A stretch of 64,000 nucleotides of DNA from Bacteroidota bacterium (GTDB lineage: Bacteria > Bacteroidota > Bacteroidia > Chitinophagales > LD1). The notes under the pieces are model-generated. The model saw nothing but the letters and a program-made list of their open reading frames with translations. It did no database searches and was not told the DNA's origin. The stretch spans positions 1 through 64,000 of the forward strand of contig CANJLD010000011.1 in NCBI GenBank assembly GCA_947475165.1, read 5' to 3'. Numbering within the stretch: position 1 is the stretch's first letter; the number at the start of each line of letters is the position of its first letter. Position numbers and translations under genes: made by a program. Positions 21,301 through 28,250 of the stretch are shown here, in pieces.

Positions 21301-22261
21301 AAGCCTGATAAGTTCGTGTAGAATAGATAGCCCCCGGACTATATGAGGTTGCGGTAGTACCGCTATATACGTAACCCCCTGTACTTGGTGCACTGGTACC
21401 CGGTTTCCAATACCAATCAATGGTATTAGAGCCGTTACCACCGCTTGGAGCCGCGGTTAAAGTACCGGCTGCTGCACCGGGACAAATAGTTCCTGCCCCG
21501 CCTGTAATACTACCGGCTGACCAAGCTGGATAAACTGTTTTAGTTATATAAGCAGTGCTCCACCCTGCAAAACAACCAGAGTTACCTGTTGGGTAAAAAT
21601 AGCAGTTCCATGACCTGGTTACTGAAGTAGGAGTAACAACAGCTCCGTTATTTCCTACAATAGTACCAGCATAAATATACCCGCCTGCACTAGGGTTAGC
21701 TGTACCATCCACATAATACCAATCAAAAGTAAAAGCAGATACGTTTCCGTTAAACCCGGTTGCATAGATAGCTGACTGAGTAGCACCGGAACAAACAGTT
21801 TCCGCGCCTGACATAGCGTTTGGTACCGTAAAGTTAGTTCTAACGGAGAGAACTGCAGAAGTAGCACCAGCCTGCCACCCAGGGCAGGCGCTGTTATTTT
21901 GCACCACCACAAAGTTTCCATTCGCGTTGCTCGACCGCGAGGTCCAAGCCACTGCGGTATTACCATTGGTTTGTGCAGTCCAACCCGGCTGGTCATCATA
22001 AACAGTTAAATGTTTGGCAATATTGGTAGAAGCATAATACGGCCAACCGTTCACCCCATTAAAGTGCTGATACGCTCCGTTACCCATACCACTTCTGGTA
22101 AATTCTGTGTTATTACAGGGTATAGTTTGCGGTGTTGCACCGGGGTGATAGACCCATCCACAATTCTGCGCGTTTACCTGATTTGAAAACACCATCAGCA
22201 ACATAAGAACCGTTGCCGTTAAAAATGTTTTGGCAGATGTTGAGGTAAAAAATTTATTCAT
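15362..22261 (-). CDS. Giant T9SS surface adhesin with Ig/PKD-like repeats, 2299 aa
   Basis: Signal peptide (MNKFFTSTSAKTFLTATVLMLLMVFSNQVNA) followed by many beta-sandwich modules. About residues 600-1050 contain five or six near-identical modules of 86-87 aa (...DQNTCALAAVTLAGNAIA... GTGTFSNANLATSTFTPTSYGAITLRW...SSDDVIINSYQ), then more diverged relatives (VCDNSTVPFTSSV, ITATNGxC) in the middle. A non-repetitive C-terminal region ends in a fibronectin-like module and a T9SS type A sorting domain (DFVPNPTMDKTSLIV ... YTKKVVLTK). The composition, rich in Thr, Ser, Gly, Ala and Asn, is typical of surface adhesins or gliding-type proteins. It is transcribed alone, from the promoter proposed at 22324-22354 to the hairpin at 15303. 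Confidence 0.9.
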   Translation of the reverse strand: MNKFFTSTSAKTFLTATVLMLLMVFSNQVNAQNCGWVYHPGATPQTIPCNNTEFTRSGMGNGAYQHFNGVNGWPYYASTNIAKHLTVYDDQPGWTAQTNGNTAVAWTSRSSNANGNFVVVQNNSACPGWQAGATSAVLSVRTNFTVPNAMSGAETVCSGATQSAIYATGFNGNVSAFTFDWYYVDGTANPSAGGYIYAGTIVGNNGAVVTPTSVTRSWNCYFYPTGNSGCFAGWSTAYITKTVYPAWSAGSITGGAGTICPGAAAGTLTAAPSGGNGSNTIDWYWKPGTSAPSTGGYVYSGTTATSYSPGAIYSTRTYQAYITGGAGCGAGWTSNAITVTVTPPIGAGATSADQTLCNTSSPAALTSLGVAQGGNSAYTYTWQSSTDNSTFGTASGTTNLAAYTPPNTVGTNYYRRSVVDGSGCFSAVNTGTAATLGFVNMNSNVTSTALGTIQKVAGNGVGDGWDGGSGGTARIGPGGYIEARAGTTSAYMMFGLDASDPDYNYNSIDYAMYLNFGTSCIYENGGSPSCPGVAYTTSDVFRVYWNPSTNRIDYMKNGTTFYTSTVVPTSTVYVPDMSIYTVNGSMTNMAVKGDDNATIVVYQNPGTAAAGADKNTCALAAVAMTGNAIAAGTGTWSVVSGGTGTFANANSPTTNFTPTSYGAITLRWTFPANGSCAGSSDDVIINSYQSPGTAAAGGDQNTCALAAVTLAGNAIAVGTGTWSVVSGGTGTFSNANLATSTFTPTSYGAITLRWTFPANGTCAGSSDDVIINSYQAPGTAAAGGDQNSCALAAVTLAGNAIAVGTATWTVISGGTGTFSNANLATSTFTPTSYGAITLRWTFPTNGSCVGSSDDVIINSYQNPGTAAAGGDQNTCALAAVTLAGNAIAGPNAATWTVVSGGTGTFSNANLATSTFTPTSYGAITLRWTFPQNGSCAGSSDDVIINSYQNPGTAAAGGDQNTCALAAVTLAGNAIAGPNAATWTVVSGGTGTFSNANLATSTFTPTSYGAITLRWTFPTNGTCAGSSDDVIINSYQNPGTATVGATQYRCGTLVSLALGGNAIATGTATWTIVSGGTGTFSNANSGSSTFTATGGYGTYVLRWSFPANGTCPASSADITVNYVEQATVGATPQTAPCNTLTSSALGGNTPNAIGTGAWSVVSGPGSVTWNPTINTPGATATVTTYGSYTFRWTITNVSAGCNTAADIVVNYNQTTVVTGSSSICDQDINVQYNSSVSGVTWSVFSGTGSIGAVNGQYTPGNIATPTQTSAVVIRATNVTCPTDFNVTVYNKAQLYDVALGVGNGIGNQCSGSIITLGSDVNGVTMSGTGVTGGPYPIPGYSWTAPTPASSSQNYTLTLTNGPSGCGDAATVTVYKAFTLTPATNPSVCDNSTVPFTSSVSATQWSVFSGTGSMSNSAGATSTYTPANIATPTQSTPTVITASNGVCEVSRTVTNYNDNTITTANNTAVCDGSTLTVNGDVSTVTWTFTSSLTGTAVTGPTQNTTLTPGNVATPTAQSSITVTATNGACVAKSITVLVDNQNTIAEAAGTYGLCDAAGATTMFTGDVNGTVWSSGTPATATVGTPATNGVVTPVNLGLPTQNATTVITATNGTCTPVTRTVRVDNDNSISTAATTICETATNFAVNGDVTATVWSANAGSVTTPGINTSFNPPNVSNPSANQAVTITATNGACTPKTVVITVDNQPGAPAGGADKLACGSLSVALSGTAPSSGVGTWTQSSGPGTITFSSANSNTPTATATATATGTYILQWTASTGVCASASDPVQVIYDPALTQTAVPDDCLNMSTDDFNTATVNYYVLVGAGGGTPPYSFPVTDLVGVVSATSQVYEQLDGSTVTYPVTDLVGCTAGGSFNVSVPSGLPSDLALSTWTGPGTASTTKNCYDFGYNKWVTYRDGNNDAILAINAATNDLGLVTVSMYRNDNEPVVLNSSWSNGSCYQVPMRPMERHFVVTTSNAPPVNGYAPKAKVRLFFTQTELSDLITETYGVGGSSNWDVGCSTEDDVTGIADLFVTKYTAPTGQLATEDGDYSNNLPAQNGGIYRLFGDALTLPGNTALTRVPTGFNTIYGGTAAHYVEMSVTEFSEFWLHGSGQSMPLPVQMIFLEANPINNAFIQLTWATALEINNDGFQVERSVDGQTWAQIGFVNGHDNATTQNDYSYNDMNVTAGIVYYYRLKQVDNDGAFEYTDIVSAQLNGDVTFSVKDFVPNPTMDKTSLIVTATKDQDITVTFYNVVGQKVMESSHLLNKGGNTITFDLNKLASGTYTAIVSSANEVYTKKVVLTK
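19140..20460. repeat. Coding tandem repeat, five units of 258-261 bp inside the adhesin gene
   Basis: The phrase TATGAGTTTATAATTACATC recurs at about 19160, 19420, 19682 (one base changed), 19940 and 20198, with intervals of 258-261 bp. Flanking segments at 18650-19140 are older, diverged copies. The DNA identity between units is high enough for slippage or unequal crossing-over, which would change the number of modules without breaking the frame because each unit is a multiple of 3. Confidence 0.9.
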
Positions 22262-22663
22262 AAAATACTGGTTTTAATGTTTGGAACTCTAAATTATTCT
22301 TTATTTTTAAATAAACAGTGTTACTAAAATACGTAAACAAAAAAGTTTTGTCAAGCTGAACTTGACAAATACAATGCCTGTTTTGTTAAATAGTGAAAAA
22401 AACCTGTAACTAATTGACTTTTAATGGCAAGTATTTTGGGTATTGTTACCTTACGGGTGCTTTGAAAGGGCTTGTGGCTGTTTAATAATACAGGCATATT
22501 GATAAGTTTTGGACAGTATTTTTTACCTGTTTGGTGTATTTAAACGCAAAAAATAGAAAAGGGTTTACTCCGCTTGTTTTTTACATAAAATCAGGCGGCA
22601 CATACAACAGCGCTTTGCCGCTTTTTTAAGAAGCGGAACTTTTATTTTCTGTTGCCTAAAAAT
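22262..22663. other. 402-bp non-coding region upstream of the adhesin gene
   Basis: AT-rich. It holds the proposed adhesin promoter with an inverted repeat (22324-22367). Nearer the 22664 gene is a short hairpin (CCGCTT / AAGCGG, 22618-22636), which could end the upstream minus-strand transcript but lacks a clear U tract in that direction. No gene or array seen. Confidence 0.6.
22324..22367 (-). promoter_or_regulatory. Candidate adhesin promoter with inverted repeat over the upstream box
   Basis: On the minus strand TTGACA (22354-22349) is separated by 17 bp from TATTTTAG (22331-22324); that is TTG-N20-TAnnTTAG, close to the Bacteroidota consensus TTG-N19-23-TAnnTTTG. The predicted start would leave a leader of about 55 nt before the ATG at 22261. 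The TTGACA box is one arm of a perfect inverted repeat, TGTCAAG-ctgaa-CTTGACA (22349-22367), a plausible operator for a repressor or activator dimer. Regulation is inferred from position only. Confidence 0.45.
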
Positions 22664-23503
22664 TTAATGCAATAACTGTGTCTTGGTATCGAGTAGCTTG
22701 AAGTTGATAGCCGCGGCAATGGTTTCTAAAACAGAAGGGTCTTTTATGCCTACGCCTGTAATTCTAATTACAGAAGTACCGGCATACATGGCAAATTCCG
22801 CCTGGCCGGTTTCTTTACTATAAGCCATATAAGCGCGGTTTCCGTTCACCGTTCTTTCAAGTGCTACGTTTGCAGGAAACGTCAATATTTTGAGGTTATC
22901 TTCGCTGGGGTTGTATATCGCGCCAATGGCGTCAGCAAATTCAAGGCAGTTGGAGATAGAGATGGTTATTTTTGGTTGCTTGGCTTGCACCACACGCATA
23001 TTAAACTGTTGCTTAATATTGGCGAGCTCCGGAACTCCCGGGGGTGATGGCGGGGTTGGTCTCGGGTCCCAAATAGTATCATACCTAAGGTGTTGCCCTT
23101 GGGGGAAATAAATACGTACCATATAATAGAGTGTGGGATTAGGTATGGTATAAATGAAAACTTCTTTTTCAAGTTCTTGGTTGTAAGTCATTTCCCAGCC
23201 GGCTATTTTTTGAGGAAGTGCTTTCTCAATTTCCTGCCCCCATAATTTATTCACCTCTGCTCTTACATCTAAAAGACTGTGCATGGCGGATAGGTATTGT
23301 GTATCACTAATTTCCTGCAAAGCAGTAGTTATTAATTTTTCGATACGCTTAACGGAACCTTTAGGATCAGGAATAGTTTTTTGAACGGTATCGTTTGCTG
23401 TTTTTAGCAGCACGGGCCCAGAGCCTTGAGGGGTAGGTTGCGCACCAGAAATAAAGTATGCCGTAAAAAGGAAACAGAAGGCGAGGGCTTTTGCTTTGGT
23501 CAT
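22664..23503 (-). CDS. Hypothetical secreted protein, 279 aa
   Basis: Not recognised. A signal peptide (MTKAKALAFCFLFTAYFISGAQ) precedes a Pro/Thr-rich linker. The mature part begins with a helical segment (RIEKLITTALQEISDTQYLSAM...) and continues as alternating beta strands and helices (GWEMTYNQELEKEVFIYTIP..., ISNCLEFADAIGAIYN), ending without a sorting domain. It has one proline-rich break (PTPPSPPGVPEL, about 148-159). Probably periplasmic. It stands alone between the adhesin promoter region and the divergent small gene at 23869. No function can be assigned. Confidence 0.7.
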   Translation of the reverse strand: MTKAKALAFCFLFTAYFISGAQPTPQGSGPVLLKTANDTVQKTIPDPKGSVKRIEKLITTALQEISDTQYLSAMHSLLDVRAEVNKLWGQEIEKALPQKIAGWEMTYNQELEKEVFIYTIPNPTLYYMVRIYFPQGQHLRYDTIWDPRPTPPSPPGVPELANIKQQFNMRVVQAKQPKITISISNCLEFADAIGAIYNPSEDNLKILTFPANVALERTVNGNRAYMAYSKETGQAEFAMYAGTSVIRITGVGIKDPSVLETIAAAINFKLLDTKTQLLH

Positions 23504-23868
23504 TATTAGCGTTGTTTATGTTGAAAGCAAAAATAAAATAATTGACATGAACTTTGGTGACAGTTGGTTTTTCGGGGCTTTTAAAATGCACAGGCACCGG
23601 TGCATAAGCCGGGTATTTTCCACAAAGGCTAAAAAACAATAAACAGGGTCTTTGGTGCCGCAAAAATTATTCCAACCGGGCTAATTTTCTGATTTTCAAA
23701 AGGTTGGAAACGGGTTCGATTTTCCACCGGTTAGTTAACCCGCCCTGTGCATTGCGTGTGCATTGCATTTTACCTGTATAAAACATGGTTTTGTGTGCTA
23801 TAAATTTGCGCCATTATTTAACCCGCCTTAACCCTGCTAATGCAGAAAAGGCATTAAAACAAAAGTCT
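23504..23868. other. 365-bp divergent upstream region with inverted repeat
   Basis: Lies between the divergent genes at 23503 and 23869. It holds an inverted repeat TTCCAACC ... GGTTGGAA (23670-23677 and 23702-23709, 24-nt loop) and a good -7 element TAAATTTG at 23801-23808 oriented toward the 23869 gene; the matching -33 box is poor. Short phrases resembling the 21-bp unit of array 2 (GGAAACGGGTTCGATTTTCC and neighbours, 23706-23750) occur but do not make a clear array. Confidence 0.45.
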
Positions 23869-24360
23869 ATGGGTAATCTTTTAAGCAACCGTGTTTCGCA
23901 GGTAATTTCGCCTGCTGACCAAACTGCCACTATCGGGCATTTAACTGCGATAGAAACACTTTTTCCATGGCTGGTAGGTTTAAATACTACTGAGCGCAAA
24001 ACCATACCGAAGATTGATTCGGTGAACCGCGATTTTGTGGCGGACGCCCAGAACATTATTGCGAATAATCCAGATTTTTTTCCTGCGTATTTCAACGCGG
24101 CTGAACTGGATAAGGATTTTGAATTGTATAACGTGCTGGATGAAATTATTCCGGTGGCAGAGAGAGTGCTTGAAAAACTGAAAGACACGCAAATGCTGGC
24201 AGGCAGCGAGGCGTATATTTCGGCACTAACGGCTTACCGGTTGCTGCAAAGCGCAGCCGGTGACGGTGTACCGGGAACTGATGTTTTGTATGACCGCTTA
24301 AAGGCGCGTTTCGAAAATCAGGGCGGTCCGGGAGCGCCTGAACCTCCGGTAACGCCTTAG
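23869..24360 (+). CDS. Conserved hypothetical protein (LxDTxMLAGSEAY family), 163 aa
   Basis: The open frame extends to an ATG at 23785, but a promoter-like TAAATTTG lies at 23801 inside that extension, so I place the start at the ATG at 23869 (MGNLLSNRVSQVIS...). The protein is soluble and all-helical: an N-terminal helix pair, then TTERKTIPKID, NNPDFFPAYFNAAELDKDF, and a conserved-looking stretch LKDTQMLAGSEAYISALTAY ... VPGTDVLYDRLKARF. From memory, Bacteroidota genomes carry many small unannotated proteins of this pattern; I cannot verify this here. No function is known to me. Array 2 begins at the base after its stop codon. Confidence 0.7.
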   Translation: MGNLLSNRVSQVISPADQTATIGHLTAIETLFPWLVGLNTTERKTIPKIDSVNRDFVADAQNIIANNPDFFPAYFNAAELDKDFELYNVLDEIIPVAERVLEKLKDTQMLAGSEAYISALTAYRLLQSAAGDGVPGTDVLYDRLKARFENQGGPGAPEPPVTP

Positions 24361-24641
24361 CAAAAAGGCAAGCCGGTTCAGGTTTTACACGAGCCCGTTC
24401 ACCAAAAAGGTGGGCGGGCTCGCTTTTTAGGTGAACCCGGTTAGGATTTTAGATGAGCGGGCTTACCTCCGGCCTAAGCCCGTTTACCTTTTTGGTTAGC
24501 CCGTTAACAATTGAGGTGAGCGCACTCACCTTTCAGGTAAACCGGGTTTGGGTTTTAGGTAAACGCGTTTGCTTTTTAGGTGAACCGGCCTACCTTTTTG
24601 GTGAGCCAGTTCACCTCAGAGGTGGGGGGCCCCCACCCTAT
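24361..24641. repeat. Tandem array 2: about 13 degenerate units of 21-22 bp
   Basis: Starts directly after the stop of the 23869 gene. Units follow the pattern CCTTTTTGGTGAGCCCGTTNA with large variation (for example CCTTTCAGGTAAACCGGGTT, GCTTTTTAGGTGAACCGGCC), and almost all steps are 21 nt with one or two of 22. Read on the other strand the unit AAAAAGGTAAACGGGCT resembles the array 3 phrase AAAAAGGAAACAGGGCT. The heptad-like peptide of one frame (24453-24653) is a by-product of the period. Confidence 0.8.
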
Positions 24642-24678
24642 GGGGTGGGGTAAATGCTCATTTTAACAGAAAAATGAG
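24621..24678. other. Overlapping GC-rich hairpins and a following hairpin at the end of array 2
   Basis: CCCCACCC at 24631-24638 can pair with the preceding GGTGGGG (24621-24627) or with the following GGGTGGGG (24643-24650), so two strong helices compete for one strand. A separate perfect 8-bp hairpin CTCATTTT-aacaga-AAAATGAG follows at 24657-24678. There is no clean U tract after either in the + direction. They may end the transcript of the 23869 gene plus array, or cap the array. Confidence 0.5.
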
Positions 24679-24708
24679 GGTTTTAAGGGGTTTTAAGAAT
24701 TTAGCGGA

Positions 24709-25938
24709 CTATTGTGGTTTAGTTACCGGTACCCCCATTGCCGGAATTTCTTTTTGCAGTTTGGCTTCTACCCAGTCCCAAACCTCCCAGCCTTTTTTGC
24801 CAAAGTGGTGAAAGATATGAATAAAGGCTGGGGTGTATTGTGTATCAAAGGCATCATCGGTAATAAATTCGCGGTCTTCGCTTATTATCAGTCGGGGGTT
24901 ACTGAAGTCTGCAATAAAGTTAAACTGCTTGCTTATAACCGGTGCGTTTTGCAAGCCAAATTGCCAGGCGGTGGCTATCAGGGTTCCCTGGTCGCGGGTT
25001 TTCCAATGGGGGTCGTTAAAAATTTCGAGGGTTTTTAAATGCCAGGCTTGCATAAAGGGGTGGCTGCTATCGTCAAACAAAAACACCCCGCCATTCCAGT
25101 GTTGCCATTTTTCGCCTTTTACCTGAATGTTGAATTTTTGGGCAATGGCTTCTTTTAAATGGTTGCAATCGAGCTGGTGCACATCGTTACCGGTGGGGCT
25201 TATCCATCTGCGTTTTACAAAGTTCCAGCGCCAGTTGGTGTTTTGTTCAATTTGCTTAATGGTGTTTTCGGAAAGGTCGAACAGAATGGGGTTGTGCATG
25301 GTATCGTACCAAATGCGTTTCGTTTTATCGAAATAGGTGTTTTCATCGAGCCGCAAAATTTTGCCGCTGAGCAAATACTGCGAAGCAAATTTTGCATACC
25401 GTAACCGGTTGCGCTTTATCAGTTCAAATTTTTTCTTCAGTTCGCGCTGTTTCTTTAATAAATGCGGATTAGTTACCTGCTCGCTATTATCAAACCGGTT
25501 GAGCATTTCTTCGAGGGTGTTCCACTCTGCCTGGTTTTTTTCGAGGCAACCGCAGTTAACCGCGTAGGGGCTAAACTGGTGCATTTGGCAATGGTCAACG
25601 GCAAAAGTGATAATGCCGGTTTTGTGTTTAAAAATATCGTTCACCCGGTTGTTGAGTGCTACTACATCGGTATCTAAATAGCAGTACAGGTTGCCGGCTG
25701 GTAAAATATTATGCAAACCGGTTTTAAGATAAATACTGGCCTGGTGGTAGTCGAAATTTTCGGGTGTGCGCACATCAATAATATTTTCGTGCTGCACCGG
25801 TATTTCATTTCTAGTGGTATCGGTAACTACCAAAATTTGGTGGGTAGAAAAATGGCGAAGCGCGCGCAACGAATAGTGCAGTGTTTCTACATGCTCTTTG
25901 CCACCGCATACCACAAAAACAAATTTGCTCTTTTCCAT
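24709..25938 (-). CDS. Putative nucleotide-sugar glycosyltransferase (GT-A, DxD)
   Basis: 409 aa, no signal peptide, so probably cytoplasmic or peripheral to the inner membrane. The N-terminus has the GT-A entry KFVFVVCGGKEHVETLHYSLRAL and the metal-binding motif YCYLDTDVVAL at about residues 84-94. Later come HWNGGVFLFDD (about 280) and DQGTLIATAWQFGL, the acceptor-side motifs of GT8/GT24-like enzymes. It would transfer a sugar to a surface glycan or lipid. It lies 6 bp downstream of the second glycosyltransferase gene in the same direction, so the two are probably one operon. Donor and acceptor cannot be deduced. Confidence 0.75.
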   Translation of the reverse strand: MEKSKFVFVVCGGKEHVETLHYSLRALRHFSTHQILVVTDTTRNEIPVQHENIIDVRTPENFDYHQASIYLKTGLHNILPAGNLYCYLDTDVVALNNRVNDIFKHKTGIITFAVDHCQMHQFSPYAVNCGCLEKNQAEWNTLEEMLNRFDNSEQVTNPHLLKKQRELKKKFELIKRNRLRYAKFASQYLLSGKILRLDENTYFDKTKRIWYDTMHNPILFDLSENTIKQIEQNTNWRWNFVKRRWISPTGNDVHQLDCNHLKEAIAQKFNIQVKGEKWQHWNGGVFLFDDSSHPFMQAWHLKTLEIFNDPHWKTRDQGTLIATAWQFGLQNAPVISKQFNFIADFSNPRLIISEDREFITDDAFDTQYTPAFIHIFHHFGKKGWEVWDWVEAKLQKEIPAMGVPVTKPQ

Positions 25939-25944
25939 TTGCCG

Positions 25945-27033
25945 TTACGAGTAATAGTAAATTCTTAAAAACACTAAGTGTTTCAGGTCGTTAAAAAAAT
26001 AAGCGGCACCGGTAACCGGTTTAGGAAGCAATCCGAACTCAAGCATTTGCTGCCCCAGTACCGACCGGTACCGGAAATCGTTTTTATCAATATCGCGGCT
26101 GCGCCATTCTTCGTTCATCCAGTGAATAAAATAGTACTGCTCGGGAATGGGGTCGTTGCCCACTACGTAACCTACAATCCGGTTCCAGTCATCATGATTG
26201 CTGATGTAGGGGTAAACATATTGCTGCAAATTATTTTCAAAAACATATTTGTTTAAAATTTCGATAGGCTTGTGCCAGTCGGTATTGTTTTCGTTTACCT
26301 CTGCCGCTGCTTCGGTATAGCACGCCAGCATGAGTTTGGAGTGCACCGGTGCTTTCATTACATTACCTACCAGCTCTAAATGATGGTGCTTGCGAAAAAA
26401 ATAGGGCACCGAAAAGTTGAGGGGCTTAAGGCAGGTTACATCCATATCGGTCCACCAGCCGCCTTTATCGTAAAGTAATTTGTAGCGAAAAATATCGGAG
26501 AACCCCGAAACGCTTCCTTTACCATGCCCGTATTTATTAATGTTGTTATAACGGAACACTGTTTCGCGCGGTAAAATTTCGTTGGCGTCTTCTATTACCA
26601 CACCTTCGGGCAAATCGTTCAGCAGTTTTTCGTAGGTCCAAAGGTGAAAGATGTGCCCCTGCTTAATAAAGGAATGCAGGGTAAGTAATTCTATTTTAGA
26701 AAGTGTGTTGCCAATCCAAAGCCCGTTTACATGCAGGTTATCGGCTGTAAGTGTGCCTTCAATAAAAATATGGTCGCTTATTTTTTCGCTCAGGGCGGCA
26801 GCCGTTTCATTTTGCTTTTGGTTTTTACCGGTTAGGTAAAGTTCATACTCCGCCTCGCTCAGCCTGCGCGCCTGCCGGTCGGTTTGCAGTAAAAAAATTC
26901 TGCGGAAAAAATAAATGGTATAGTTAATTACCAGCCTGGTGTTGCTCCAGATAATAACCACCAGCCGCGAAAAAAAATGGCGGCAAACCCTTACCAACAC
27001 AAGCGCATATCTGCTAACCGGAAAAAATTTCAT
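25945..27033 (-). CDS. Glycosyltransferase of the DXD sugar-binding (GT32-like) type
   Basis: 362 aa. The N-terminal ~50 residues are basic and hydrophobic (VVIIWSNTRLVINYTIYFF), a likely single membrane anchor. The catalytic part shows the features of the Gly_transf_sug family: GLWIGNTLSKIELLTLHSF at the start, FSDIFRYKLLYDKGGWWTDMDV with the DMD metal motif at about 215-220, and HWMNEEWRSRD near the end. Such enzymes add galactose, mannose or similar residues in capsule or glycolipid synthesis. It heads the two-gene operon with the DxD glycosyltransferase 6 bp downstream and is divergent from the lipoprotein gene at 27265. Confidence 0.82.
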   Translation of the reverse strand: MKFFPVSRYALVLVRVCRHFFSRLVVIIWSNTRLVINYTIYFFRRIFLLQTDRQARRLSEAEYELYLTGKNQKQNETAAALSEKISDHIFIEGTLTADNLHVNGLWIGNTLSKIELLTLHSFIKQGHIFHLWTYEKLLNDLPEGVVIEDANEILPRETVFRYNNINKYGHGKGSVSGFSDIFRYKLLYDKGGWWTDMDVTCLKPLNFSVPYFFRKHHHLELVGNVMKAPVHSKLMLACYTEAAAEVNENNTDWHKPIEILNKYVFENNLQQYVYPYISNHDDWNRIVGYVVGNDPIPEQYYFIHWMNEEWRSRDIDKNDFRYRSVLGQQMLEFGLLPKPVTGAAYFFNDLKHLVFLRIYYYS

Positions 27034-27108
27034 TCGGATTTAAAAATACAATTTAGTAATACCAATAAAGATAGTGGAGGCAGAACGCTTCCGCAAAGTT
27101 TTTCTCAC

Positions 27109-27140
27109 TTGAAGCAAATCTATCCTATCGCCTATAATTT
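27109..27140 (+). promoter_or_regulatory. Candidate promoter of the lipoprotein gene
   Basis: TTG at 27109-27111, 21-bp spacer, then TATAATTT at 27133-27140 matches the spacing of Bacteroidota sigma-factor promoters, with an imperfect -7 box. It lies in the 231-bp gap between divergent genes and predicts a leader of about 120 nt. It also argues against the longer frame that reaches back to 26977. Confidence 0.3.
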
Positions 27141-27264
27141 CAAAAACCAGCGGCTTGTATCTATACCTGATAAAGAGCCCGCTACACAAAGCGCAATGCG
27201 TTTTTTTTACAAAGCGGAGTATGTGCATGGAAACCATTTATACAAAACAACCGTAATAGGAGAT

Positions 27265-28137
27265 ATGAAAAACAAATTAAACCTCGTAATCGCTATTACC
27301 GCTTTGATGGCTGTCTTCTTTCTTAACTCATGTAAAAAAGAAGAATTAGGTTCGTCATCTGCCGATTCGAAAAAACAAGCGGAAACATTTACTAAAGCTA
27401 CCAATGCCACAGTAAAAGACATGCAGTACCTTATGAATGCACAAAACATGGCGTTAGGGGTAATACAGCAGATTAACGGAACATTTAAAACATCGGGCGA
27501 TGGTTTTGGAAACGAGGAATTTCCATGCGCCACACTTACGCAGGATACTCTTTCATCGCCACGTTGGGCACTTATTGATTTAGGTGCAGGCTGCCAAAGT
27601 GCATCTTCTGGCGAGTTTCAAAGCGGCAGTATTTATATAGAATATACCAACCCTGACCTTGATGGGCAGCCCGGTGACTATATCCGCATAACAGTTACCA
27701 ATTTTATTACCGATACAGATACCACCAACGGCATTATACTGTTTACATACAACGGTCTTAATGGCAATGGCAACCGCGTAGTTCATGCTTCTACTAACAT
27801 TACTACCGGAAACAAGCTTGACGAAATACAATTCACGGGCATAAACGATTTTGATATAGAAGCTATACAGGACACTACCGGTGGAAACAGCCTTTACAAT
27901 TTGTCTATTACCGGCTCAGGCAGTGGCAACACTTCAGACGGGCTATCGTTTACTCAAACTGTTACTACTCCTCTTAATTGGTCGCTTAATCAATGCGAGT
28001 TTTTTGTAAGCGGCATTCTTGATATTCAAACGCAAGGCCAACCGGATAAACAAGTCAACTTTGGAACCGGTGCCTGCGATAACCAGGCAATAGTTAGAGA
28101 AAGCGGAACCAGCTACCCTATTACACTTGTTAACTAA
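27265..28137 (+). CDS. Hypothetical lipoprotein, 290 aa
   Basis: The frame is open back to 26977, but the ATG at 27265 gives a classic lipoprotein signal (MKNKLNLVIAITALMAVFFLNSCKKEE, lipobox LNSC), so the extension, which also overlaps the divergent glycosyltransferase, is rejected. The mature protein has no family I recognise: a helical N-terminal third, then a beta-rich part with repeated short strands (GSIYIEYTNPDLDGQPGDYIRITVTNF, LYNLSITGSGSGNTSDGLSF) and three cysteines. It is probably anchored in the outer or inner membrane. It ends just before a bidirectional terminator. Confidence 0.8.
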   Translation: MKNKLNLVIAITALMAVFFLNSCKKEELGSSSADSKKQAETFTKATNATVKDMQYLMNAQNMALGVIQQINGTFKTSGDGFGNEEFPCATLTQDTLSSPRWALIDLGAGCQSASSGEFQSGSIYIEYTNPDLDGQPGDYIRITVTNFITDTDTTNGIILFTYNGLNGNGNRVVHASTNITTGNKLDEIQFTGINDFDIEAIQDTTGGNSLYNLSITGSGSGNTSDGLSFTQTVTTPLNWSLNQCEFFVSGILDIQTQGQPDKQVNFGTGACDNQAIVRESGTSYPITLVN

Positions 28138-28160
28138 AGATTCTATCCTAAAATAAAAAA

Positions 28161-28194
28161 GCCGGTTGCCCTAATAGGTAACCGGCTTTTTTAT
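28161..28194. terminator. Bidirectional intrinsic terminator
   Basis: Stem GCCGGTTGCC / GGTAACCGGC (28161-28170 with 28177-28186, one G-T pair, 6-nt loop), with AAAAAA on the left and TTTTTT on the right. It separates the convergent lipoprotein gene and the aminotransferase gene and serves both. Confidence 0.88.
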
Positions 28195-28250
28195 TTCTGT
28201 GCCCGGTAGAAATTTTCAGGCTTTTCGGGTTGACGTTTTAAAAAATATAC

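Noticed and set aside
24453-24653. Heptad-repeat peptide gene in array 2
   Set aside because: The 7-residue period follows from the 21-bp DNA unit; no start signals, and the unit drifts in ways that do not preserve amino-acid character.
26977-27264. N-terminal extension of the lipoprotein gene
   Set aside because: It overlaps the divergent glycosyltransferase gene and hides a clear lipoprotein signal peptide that starts at 27265.
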